From an uncultured bacterium (lineage in GTDB: Bacteria > Pseudomonadota > Alphaproteobacteria > SP197), in contig CALLQH010000237.1 in assembly GCA_938014945.1 (NCBI GenBank), positions 1 through 5,835 of the forward strand: a stretch of DNA of 5,835 nucleotides, read 5' to 3'. This document shows, piece by piece, positions 1-5,606 of this stretch; position 1 is the stretch's first letter, and each line of letters begins with the position of its first letter. The position numbers were made by a program, and so were the translations under genes. The notes below the pieces were generated by a model that saw nothing but the letters and a program-made list of their open reading frames with translations, was not told the DNA's origin and ran no database searches.

Positions 1-270
1 GATGCGGTCTATTTCGGCATGGACCGGATGACGACGATCCGCCCCTACACGCCGGCCTCGGCGGTGCTGGAGATCTTCCGGCGTGAGTTCGACGGCGCCT
101 ACAGCGAAAACGGCCTCTATGTGCTGACCATGCATCCCCACATCAGCGGCCACCACTCGCGCATCCAGGTGCTCGACGAGCTGATCGGCCACATCAAGGG
201 CCACAAGGACGTTTGGTTTGCGACCCACGCAGAGGTCGCGCGCTGGTGCAAGGAGCAGGCCGGCCTCTGA
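1..270 (+). CDS. Polysaccharide deacetylase family protein, C-terminal part (5' end outside window)
   Basis: The reading frame is open from base 1 and ends at TGA 268-270, giving the last 89 residues of a protein whose start lies to the left. The segment MHPHISGHHSR, followed by a leucine-rich helix and then DVWFATHAEVARW, is the pattern seen at the C-terminal end of the CE4/NodB-fold deacetylases of the PuuE/PgdA-like group. In that group the His of the 'HP' motif lies near the active site, and the closing strand and helix read roughly 'vWfaT..EvA.w'. Family members remove acetyl or formyl-type groups from N-substituted sugars, or act on related C-N bonds in small amides; the substrate cannot be told from this fragment. 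The metal-binding Asp-His-His motifs would lie upstream and are not visible. No terminator hairpin follows: the next gene converges 12 bases away. The family call is fairly secure, the substrate unknown. Confidence 0.8.
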   Translation, partial: DAVYFGMDRMTTIRPYTPASAVLEIFRREFDGAYSENGLYVLTMHPHISGHHSRIQVLDELIGHIKGHKDVWFATHAEVARWCKEQAGL

Positions 271-282
271 AGCAGATCGATT

Positions 283-1491
283 CTAGGCAACGACCTCGAT
301 CGCAGCGCCGATGCCGCGTGCGCGCGCGGCAAGGGCTGCGGCATCCGGCCGGTCACCGGCAAGACAAAGGGTGAGGCGCGGCAGATCGGCGAGATCGAGC
401 ACGGCGTCTTCCGGCAGGTCGGCGCCGATGCGCACGCGCAGCTGCTCCTCCCTGCGGTGGCTCTCCTGGACCTTTTCGTAGGCGCGCATCCTGCCCGCCA
501 GCTTCTGACCCCCGGCGCCGCGCAGAACGCGGGGATCGTCGAGGCCCCGGTACAGCGGCGCGATCTCTGCGCCGCCGACCCAGGCCAGCATCCGCGCGAT
601 CTGCACATCCTGGCGCAGTTCGGCCATGTAGCGGCGTTGTCCGGCCGCCGCGATCGCCGCGGTGCGGGCCGGATCGTCGAGCAGGGCACGCGCCTGGGCG
701 AGCAGTTCGTCGCCATCGCTGTAGGCCAGATAGTCGCGCCCCTCCTCCAGGATCTGCGCCAGACCGGAGACTGGGCTCAGGCGGTCCGTGAGCAGGCAGC
801 CGCCCGCCGAGAGCACCTCGAAGACACGCATGTTGAGATCGCCGTTCAGGCTGGCGTTGAAGGAGACCTGGCAGCCGGCGTAGAGCGATGCCGACTGCTC
901 GCGGCTCGCGCGCCCTGCGACCACGGGCAAAGCCGCCTGCTGAAGCCGTTCGAGCATGCGCGTGCGGCGGGGATGGAGCGGGCCGCTCTGACCGACAAAG
1001 GCGATGGCGCGGCGGCGCTGTGCCGGCGCTTCGGCGGCGACATGGCGGGCGATCAGCCCCGGCAGCCAGGCGACCTGTCGCGCCCCGTCCGCGACGAACC
1101 AGTGCATGTGATGCCGGTTGTGGCAGGCGATCACCAGATCGAAGGGTTCGGAGCGCGCATAGGCGATCGCTGTGCTCAGCGGCGCCTCCATGTGGTGCGT
1201 GTCGCCCGCGAGGAAAACAAGCGGGCAGCCGAAGGCGGCGAGATTGGCCGGATGGTTGCGCAACAGGGAATCGACCGAAACCACGACCAGATCGAAGGCG
1301 GGATCGATGCCCCGGCTGCGGATCAGTTCGTGAAGGTCGTAGCGCCCGCGCGGGGCGACCACGGGATAGACATCGGGCGGCTCGTCGCTGCGCTGCGGGC
1401 CGACGATCAGCTGATCGGGCGAGAACTGCGGCGCCGGGATGTAACTTGGCGATTCGTGCCAGCTCACCAGAACACGGGGCGGTGCCGCCAT
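283..1491 (-). CDS. Glycosyltransferase family protein (CgeB/DUF3880-like, Glyco_trans_1_2 type)
   Basis: A 402-residue protein, ATG at 1491-1489, stop TAG at 285-283. Family landmarks appear in order. An N-terminal Rossmann-like half contains FDLVVVSVDSLL (66-77), LVFLAGDTHH (91-100) and FDLVIACHNRHHMHWF (117-132). A linker FVGQSGPLHPRRTRML (165-180) follows. The C-terminal nucleotide-sugar domain has NMRVFEVLSAGGCLLTDR (220-237), the usual 'R.fE.la.Gg.llt' signature, and a helical tail ending near 305. These GT-B-type proteins transfer a sugar to a surface or secreted acceptor in the cytoplasm; donor and acceptor are not predictable here. Residues 306-402 go beyond the usual domain end and are charged and Ala/Leu-rich with no domain I recognise. 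It is the last gene of a minus-strand unit; its ATG lies 3 bases after the stop of the upstream gene and has no clear Shine-Dalgarno, so translational coupling is likely. The neighbouring deacetylase fits loosely with glycan work. Confidence 0.8.
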   Translation of the reverse strand: MAAPPRVLVSWHESPSYIPAPQFSPDQLIVGPQRSDEPPDVYPVVAPRGRYDLHELIRSRGIDPAFDLVVVSVDSLLRNHPANLAAFGCPLVFLAGDTHHMEAPLSTAIAYARSEPFDLVIACHNRHHMHWFVADGARQVAWLPGLIARHVAAEAPAQRRRAIAFVGQSGPLHPRRTRMLERLQQAALPVVAGRASREQSASLYAGCQVSFNASLNGDLNMRVFEVLSAGGCLLTDRLSPVSGLAQILEEGRDYLAYSDGDELLAQARALLDDPARTAAIAAAGQRRYMAELRQDVQIARMLAWVGGAEIAPLYRGLDDPRVLRGAGGQKLAGRMRAYEKVQESHRREEQLRVRIGADLPEDAVLDLADLPRLTLCLAGDRPDAAALAARARGIGAAIEVVA

Positions 1492-1494
1492 GGC

Positions 1495-2586
1495 TCAGCG
1501 CGCCGCCGCGACGATGTCGAGCAGCAGGCGCGTGCGCGCCTCCAGATCGCGCGGGTTCAGCGGCTCGGCGAGCCTGGGGTCGGCCTTGGCAGCATGGCCG
1601 CGCGCTTCCTGCGTGAAGTGCACGGTGCCGTCGCCATCGATGGCCGCGATGCCGTCCTGGCGGCCCAGGGACTCGTTGATCGCCACCGCCTCCTCGCGCG
1701 ATATCCCTTCCGGCAGGTCGAAGGCGATGCCGTCCGGCGCGATGGTGAGCGGATAACCGCCGGGCAGGCCGAAGGGCGCGGGCGCGGAGAAGCGCACCGG
1801 CGCGCCGTCGGGCAACAGGGCCGAGAGCACCGGCAGCGCGGCCGCACCGGTGATGACGTTGTAGATGGGGCCTGCCGCAAACGGATGGCCCTCATAAGCC
1901 AGCCCATCGTCGCGTGTGCCCTCCTCACCGACGAAGACGCGGGTCGAGAGCGCGGCATCGGCGGGTGCCATGGCCTGCATCACGCCATAGACGTTGCTGT
2001 GGTGCCCGATGAGGCGCAGCAGCGGCGGCGGCGCCATGGCCTCCCCCGCCGCAAAACGCCGCTCGCGCCAGGCGGCGCGGGCGCGCAGAAGCTGCATGGA
2101 GACGTTGCCGAGACCGATGGTCGGCGCCAGATCGAGCGCGGCAAGCACCGGATGGGTGACATCGGGCGCGGAGATATTGGCAACCGGGCAAACCAGGCCC
2201 AGGTCACGCACGGCACGCATCACCGTCATCAGCACGGGGAGCTGGTTGGGCAACTGGATACCGATGCCCGCGCGCGAGAGGTGGCCGATCACCGGATGGC
2301 CGCTGCCGATGATGCTCCAGGGCCCGACGAGGCTTGCCGCCTGGACCAGCAGGTCCGGGCGGACCTCATCCAGCAGCGCGGCGACGGCGCGGTGGTCACG
2401 GCCGTCGAGCGCGCGCAGCTCGACATGGGCGTCGTGGCAGGCGCCCATCATGGCGACCTGCTCGGCCATGCGCTGCGGCGCGGCATCCGAAAGAACCAGG
2501 CGGTCGACACGGCCTTGCGTCAGAAGGCCCGCGGCCATGCGCAGGGCCATGTCACCCGCGCCGATGAAGAGGGCCGTGCCCGCCAT
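1495..2586 (-). CDS. Divergent NAD-dependent dehydrogenase-like protein, malate/lactate dehydrogenase fold
   Basis: A 363-residue protein, ATG at 2586-2584, preceded by GGGGAG about 6-7 bases upstream; stop TGA at 1497-1495. The N-terminus ALFIGAGDMALRMA (5-18) is a Rossmann dinucleotide motif, and LVLSD (30-34) ends the second strand with an acidic residue, which favours NAD over NADP. The remaining landmarks run in the order of the LDH/MDH superfamily: VANISAPD (135-142) matches 'vsNPvD', GLGNVSMQLLRAR (158-170) matches 'GlGtvLDsaRfR', LIGHHSNVYG (192-201) matches the catalytic 'GeHGds', and GLPGGYPLTIAPDGI (273-287) plus the Glu-rich helix after it match the C-terminal strand and helix. 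The mobile-loop segment (LVGPWSIIGSGHP, 86-98) lacks the usual arginines, so a typical 2-hydroxyacid substrate is doubtful. About 50 residues longer than standard MDH. Middle gene of the operon. Alternatives are a GH4-like or saccharopine-dehydrogenase-like Rossmann protein. Fold assignment is my own motif alignment. Confidence 0.62.
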   Translation of the reverse strand: MAGTALFIGAGDMALRMAAGLLTQGRVDRLVLSDAAPQRMAEQVAMMGACHDAHVELRALDGRDHRAVAALLDEVRPDLLVQAASLVGPWSIIGSGHPVIGHLSRAGIGIQLPNQLPVLMTVMRAVRDLGLVCPVANISAPDVTHPVLAALDLAPTIGLGNVSMQLLRARAAWRERRFAAGEAMAPPPLLRLIGHHSNVYGVMQAMAPADAALSTRVFVGEEGTRDDGLAYEGHPFAAGPIYNVITGAAALPVLSALLPDGAPVRFSAPAPFGLPGGYPLTIAPDGIAFDLPEGISREEAVAINESLGRQDGIAAIDGDGTVHFTQEARGHAAKADPRLAEPLNPRDLEARTRLLLDIVAAAR

Positions 2587-2601
2587 TGCAGTCTCCCCGG
2601 C

Positions 2602-3813
2602 TCAGCCGCTCTCGCCCGGCAGCGGCGTCTTGCGCAGCAGGTCGAGCAGGCTGATGACGGCATAGTCGCGCAGGCGGCGGCGGTCCCCCGGCAGGGCGAC
2701 GGTGGCGGTGCGATCGGCGGCGCCGCCGACGGCGGCCAGATAGACCGTGCCCGTGGGCACCTCTTCCCCGTCCGAGGGGCCGCAGGCGGCGACGGCGACA
2801 TCCGTGGCGAACCGCTCCCGCGCCGCCTGGGCCGCGGCCAGTGCCCGCGCCTCGCCATCGGCGCCGGGGCGGACGGCGACATCGGGCGCGACGGTGGCGC
2901 CGCGGAACACCGCCATCTCCGGATCGGCCCGCGTCAGGCGCGAGGCGAGCAGGCCGCCGGTCAGGCTCTCGGCGGCCGCCAGGGTGAGGCCGCGGCCGGC
3001 AAGACGCGCCACCGTGGCGTCCTCCATGGTCTGATCGTCGATGGCAAAGACGATGTCGCCGATCAGGCCGCGGATCGTTGTTTCCTCCTGCGCCAGCAGC
3101 CGTTCGGCGGTGGCGGCATCGCCGGCCTTGGCGGTGATGCGTACCTTGATGCCCTCGATGCCGCTGGCGAGAAAGGCGAGCGTGGGATTGCCAGCTTCGT
3201 CGAGCGCCCGGATGCGCCCGTCGAGCTGTTCGGCAAGGCCGGACTCGCTCTGGCCCCAGGTGCGCAGCACCCGGCTGGTGATGACGGCGGCCTCGCCGCT
3301 GCGTTCGCGCAGATCCGGCAGGATGGTGCCCAGCATCATCTCGTGCATCTCGTAGGGCACGCCGGGCACCGCGTAGATGACCTTGTCGCCGATGGGGCAG
3401 AGCAGACCGGGCGCGGTGCCGGGCATCTGGGGAATGGCCATGGCGCCCCGGGGAATGTCGGCCTGGCGCTTGTTGTTGTCGCTCATGGTGCGGCCGCGCG
3501 CCTCGAACATGGCGCGGATCTTCTCGACGATCGCCTCGTCACGTTCGAGGGGCGCGCCCATGATGTCGGCGATGACCTCGCGGGTGATGTCGTCCTGCGT
3601 GGGTCCCAGGCCGCCGCAGCAGATCACCGCATCGGCGCGCTCCAGCGCGGCAAGGATCGCGGCCTTCATGCGCGCGAAGTTGTCGCCGACCTTGACCTGG
3701 AAGTGGCAGTCGATGCCCGAAAGGGCCAGCTGCTCGCCGATCCAGGAGGAATTGGTGTCGACGATCTGGCCCAGCAGCAGTTCTGTGCCGATGGCAACGA
3801 CATCACAACGCAT
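2602..3813 (-). CDS. cinA: CinA family protein (competence/damage-inducible protein; NMN deamidase domain degenerate)
   Basis: A 403-residue protein, ATG at 3813-3811, preceded by a G-rich ribosome site (GAAGGGGGG); stop TGA at 2604-2602. The N-terminal MoaB/Mog-like domain, known as COG1058 and linked in the family to ADP-ribose pyrophosphatase activity, is clear: AIGTELLLGQIVDTNSSWIG (7-26), CCGGLGPTQDDITREV (65-80) and AVPGVPYEM (148-156). A middle linker region (about 178-255) is normal. The C-terminal CinA/PncC domain, which in the family deamidates nicotinamide mononucleotide to the acid form for NAD recycling, starts normally with AAESLTGGLLASRLT (280-294, family Ser at 283) and ends normally with PGDRRRLRDYAVISLLDLLR. 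The part between is short and altered: the 'aYs...K' segment carrying the family lysine and the 'TGiAGP' loop are absent. The start matches the family N-terminus exactly. First gene of the three-gene unit. NMN deamidase activity is doubtful; the N-terminal domain looks intact. Confidence 0.93.
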   Translation of the reverse strand: MRCDVVAIGTELLLGQIVDTNSSWIGEQLALSGIDCHFQVKVGDNFARMKAAILAALERADAVICCGGLGPTQDDITREVIADIMGAPLERDEAIVEKIRAMFEARGRTMSDNNKRQADIPRGAMAIPQMPGTAPGLLCPIGDKVIYAVPGVPYEMHEMMLGTILPDLRERSGEAAVITSRVLRTWGQSESGLAEQLDGRIRALDEAGNPTLAFLASGIEGIKVRITAKAGDAATAERLLAQEETTIRGLIGDIVFAIDDQTMEDATVARLAGRGLTLAAAESLTGGLLASRLTRADPEMAVFRGATVAPDVAVRPGADGEARALAAAQAARERFATDVAVAACGPSDGEEVPTGTVYLAAVGGAADRTATVALPGDRRRLRDYAVISLLDLLRKTPLPGESG

Positions 3814-3819
3814 GGAAAG

Positions 3820-3877
3820 CGCCCCCCTTCCCGGCCCCGGACGGGGCCGCCGCGGGCCAGCCTACCCCAAGGGGGCG
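3820..3877. repeat. Nested GC-rich inverted repeat in the tRNA-Ser/cinA spacer
   Basis: The outer arms are CGCCCCC (3820-3826) and GGGGGCG (3871-3877), an exact reverse-complement pair. Nested inside is a perfect hairpin, CGGCCCC (3832-3838), loop GGAC, GGGGCCG (3843-3849). A CCCC-AA-GGGG mini-palindrome sits at 3865-3874 and competes with the outer right arm. The element occupies most of the spacer. Its arms and bulges resemble a dispersed REP-like palindrome, but copies elsewhere cannot be seen. Read on the minus strand it comes after the tRNA and overlaps the ribosome-binding region of cinA. It has no U-tract, so it is not a standard intrinsic terminator. Confidence 0.6.
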
Positions 3878-3895
3878 GCGCGCAGCAGGGGAGAA

Positions 3896-3983
3896 TGGCG
3901 GAGGGAGCGGGATTTGAACCCGCGAGGGCTTGCACCCAACACGCTTTCCAGGCGTGCGCCTTAAACCACTCGGCCACCCCTCC
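3896..3983 (-). tRNA. tRNA-Ser (anticodon GGA), CCA encoded
   Basis: The minus strand folds as a class II tRNA. The acceptor arms are GGAGGGG (3983-3977) and TCCCTCC (3906-3900), pairing 7 of 7 with one G-U, then discriminator G (3899) and an encoded CCA (3898-3896). The D arm reads GCCGAGTGGTTTAAGGC. The anticodon stem CACGC/GCGTG encloses the loop CTGGAAA, with anticodon GGA at 3949-3947, which reads UCC and UCU serine codons. The long variable arm (GGGTGCAAGCCC core) is what marks serine, and the T arm is GCGGG-TTCAAAT-CCCGC. Length is 88 bases with CCA. It lies on the same strand as cinA, 82 bases upstream of its start, with no U-tract terminator between, so read-through into cinA is possible. 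Confidence 0.97.
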
Positions 3984-3995
3984 GCAAGGGCGCGA

Positions 3996-4024
3996 AACCT
4001 AGCCGCAGGGCGGTCCATAGGCAA
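3996..4024 (-). promoter_or_regulatory. Candidate sigma-70-type promoter for tRNA-Ser
   Basis: On the minus strand, TTGCCT (4024-4019) and TAGGTT (4001-3996) are separated by exactly 17 bases. They match the -35 consensus at 4 of 6 positions and the -10 consensus at 3 of 6. A GC-rich discriminator (TCGCGCCC) follows, and the mature tRNA begins 12 bases after the -10 box. A short leader and GC-rich discriminator are typical of stable-RNA promoters. The match is moderate and the assignment rests mostly on position. Confidence 0.4.
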
Positions 4025-4046
4025 GCTGTCCGATACGCCACAGAAT
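4018..4046 (+). promoter_or_regulatory. Weak candidate promoter for the MFS-SDR unit
   Basis: On the plus strand, TAGGCA (4018-4023) and CAGAAT (4041-4046) are 17 bases apart, each matching consensus at 4 of 6 positions. It lies 40 bases before the transporter ATG and its -35 overlaps the -35 of the divergent tRNA promoter. In a 102-base spacer such a match can arise by chance, so this is only the best candidate seen. Confidence 0.22.
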
Positions 4047-4071
4047 CATGCTACCGCTGGGGTGACCGGAC

Positions 4072-4077
4072 GAGGGA
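4072..4077 (+). promoter_or_regulatory. Ribosome-binding site that sets the MFS transporter start
   Basis: GAGGGA lies 8 bases before ATG 4086-4088. The frame stays open far upstream, but that stretch runs antisense through the tRNA-Ser gene. This site therefore supports the shorter, 506-residue start. Confidence 0.7.
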
Positions 4078-4085
4078 TTCGGACG

Positions 4086-5606
4086 ATGGCAGGGCAGGCG
4101 AACGGGCGCGCGGCCAGCGACACGGTGCGCGGCTACCTGGACGAGGGTCCGCTCTGGTCCGACGGCACGCCCGCGGGCGATCCGCCCCTGACGGGCATGC
4201 AGAAACGCATCTGGCTGCTGGCGGCGGCGGGCAAGTTCTTCGAGGGTCTGGTGGTCTTCATGACCGGCGTCGCTCTGCCGCTCGTCCATGAGGAATTCAC
4301 TCTTTCGCCGGCACAGAACGGCATGGTCGGCGCGGCCACGCTGTTCGGCATCCTGATCGGCGCCATCAGCCTGGGCGGACTGGCCGACCGTTTCGGGCGC
4401 AAGACCATCTTCATCGCGGAAATGGTTCTGTTCTGTCTGTTCCTTGTGGGGCTCACCTTCAGCCCGGATTTTTTCTGGCTGGTGCTGTTCCTGTTCGGCA
4501 TCGGCGTGGCCCTGGGCGGCGACTATCCCACGGCCCATCTCATCATCTCCGAGAGCATTCCCAGCCGCGTGCGCGGCCGGCTGGTGCTGGGTGCATTCGG
4601 CTTCCAGTCGCTGGGCGCCCTGGCCGGAACGGGTATCGGCTATCTGATCCTGTCCAACCTGCCCGAGATCGGCGCATGGCGGTGGATGTACGCCACGGCG
4701 ATCCTGCCCGCCCTGATCGTCGTGCTGGGCCGGCTGACGGTCACCGAGAGCCCTGCCTGGCTGCTGCTGCACGGCAGACAGGCCGATGCCGAGAAGGCGG
4801 CAACACGCCTGCTGCGGCGCAGCCCGCAATATCCCAGCACGATCACCCTTGCCCTGCCCTCACCGCCCGCTGGCGAAAGGAAGACCGGTTATGCCGCGCT
4901 GTTTTCAGCGGGCACACGGCGGGCAACCATCCTGGCGGCAGTGCCCTGGTTCCTGCAGGACCTGGGCACCTATGGCATCGGCATCTTCACGCCGACCATC
5001 CTGGCCCTGTCTCTGGGCCATCCGAAGGCCCATGCCGGCAACGTCAGCGACCTCATCGGCCGCGACATCGTCGCGGCCCAGGGCGCGGCCTTTCTCGATG
5101 TCCTGCTGATCGTCGGCATCGTGGCAGCCATCTTCATGGCCGACCGCATCGGGCGCATCCGGCTTCAGGTGATCGGATTTGCCGGCTGCGCCGCCGGCCT
5201 GCTGCTGGCCGCCCTCTCGAACCATTTCGACGGCCCGGGCCAGACCGTGCTGCTGTTTGCCGGCTTCATGCTGTTCAACTTCATGACCAACATGGGCCCC
5301 AACGCCCAGACCTACCTGATCGCGGGCGAAGTCTTTCCGACAGGGGTGCGCGGCCGCGGCGCGGGGCTTGCCGCCTCCTTTGCCAAGATCGGCGCGGTGG
5401 CCACGGTCTTCCTGTTTCCCATCCTGCTGCACAGCCTGGGCACCGACATCCTGCTGGCGATCCTGATCGGCACCAGCCTTCTGGGCGCCTTTGTCACCTG
5501 GCGCTTCCGCATCGAGACCGCGGGCATCAGCCTGGAAGCCATGGACACGGCACCTGATTCCCCCAACCATGGCCGGCGACAACAGCCGGGGGGAAGACAT
5601 GGGTGA
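4086..5606 (+). CDS. MFS transporter, sugar-porter / phosphate:H+ symporter-like
   Basis: A 506-residue inner-membrane protein with about 12 hydrophobic segments, six on each side of a cytoplasmic loop near 225-280. Signature motif A appears between helices 2 and 3 as GLADRFGRK (98-106) and again in weaker form as ADRIGRIRL (352-360). Other family marks are GGDYPTAHLIISESIPSRVR (144-163), TESPAWLLLHGR (220-231, the sugar-porter 'PESPrWL' element) and GEVFPTGVRGRGAG (414-427). GGDYP, and PWFLQDLGTYGIGIFTPTIL (287-306), recall the phosphate:H+ symporter branch and related uncharacterised permeases. A hydrophilic N-terminal tail of about 40 residues precedes helix 1. Proton-coupled uptake of a sugar, organic acid or phosphate is likely; the substrate is not predictable. 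The start at 4086 is chosen for its GAGGGA site and because longer starts overlap the tRNA. The stop overlaps the next gene by 8 bases, so the two are probably co-translated. Confidence 0.9.
   Translation: MAGQANGRAASDTVRGYLDEGPLWSDGTPAGDPPLTGMQKRIWLLAAAGKFFEGLVVFMTGVALPLVHEEFTLSPAQNGMVGAATLFGILIGAISLGGLADRFGRKTIFIAEMVLFCLFLVGLTFSPDFFWLVLFLFGIGVALGGDYPTAHLIISESIPSRVRGRLVLGAFGFQSLGALAGTGIGYLILSNLPEIGAWRWMYATAILPALIVVLGRLTVTESPAWLLLHGRQADAEKAATRLLRRSPQYPSTITLALPSPPAGERKTGYAALFSAGTRRATILAAVPWFLQDLGTYGIGIFTPTILALSLGHPKAHAGNVSDLIGRDIVAAQGAAFLDVLLIVGIVAAIFMADRIGRIRLQVIGFAGCAAGLLLAALSNHFDGPGQTVLLFAGFMLFNFMTNMGPNAQTYLIAGEVFPTGVRGRGAGLAASFAKIGAVATVFLFPILLHSLGTDILLAILIGTSLLGAFVTWRFRIETAGISLEAMDTAPDSPNHGRRQQPGGRHG
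5588..5596 (+). promoter_or_regulatory. Ribosome-binding site of the SDR gene inside the transporter 3' end
   Basis: GGGGGGAAG lies 2 bases before ATG 5599, with its GGGG core about 5-8 bases away. It is inside the last codons of the transporter and supports a start that overlaps the transporter stop. Confidence 0.5.

Noticed and set aside
271..282. A bidirectional terminator between the converging deacetylase and glycosyltransferase genes
   Set aside because: The 12-base gap and its flanks contain no stem of useful length and no T-tract; termination must be Rho-dependent or lie inside the genes.
888..1616. Plus-strand frame of 242 codons across the glycosyltransferase and dehydrogenase junction
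   Set aside because: It is Arg/Ala/Cys-rich with no domain signature and lies opposite two well-supported genes.
3832..3849. Intrinsic terminator of tRNA-Ser
   Set aside because: The stem is strong but is followed on the minus strand by GGAAGGGGGG, not a run of T, so it cannot be called a standard terminator.
3896..3983. An integration site (att) of a genomic island at the tRNA
   Set aside because: No integrase and no direct repeat of the tRNA 3' end is visible in the window.
457..4002. A very long plus-strand open frame (1181 codons) as a real gene
   Set aside because: It is antisense to three genes with clear family motifs, runs into the tRNA, and its product is a His/Arg/Gly/Asp-rich text with no domain pattern.
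3930..4085. An upstream start at 3930 for the MFS transporter
   Set aside because: That stretch lies over the tRNA-Ser gene and its promoter, has no ribosome site, and adds no transporter-like sequence. The GAGGGA site before 4086 fits much better.
3999..4829. Minus-strand frame of 276 codons opposite the transporter
   Set aside because: It is a Gln/Ala/Asp/His-rich mirror of the transporter codons, with no recognisable motif or ribosome site.
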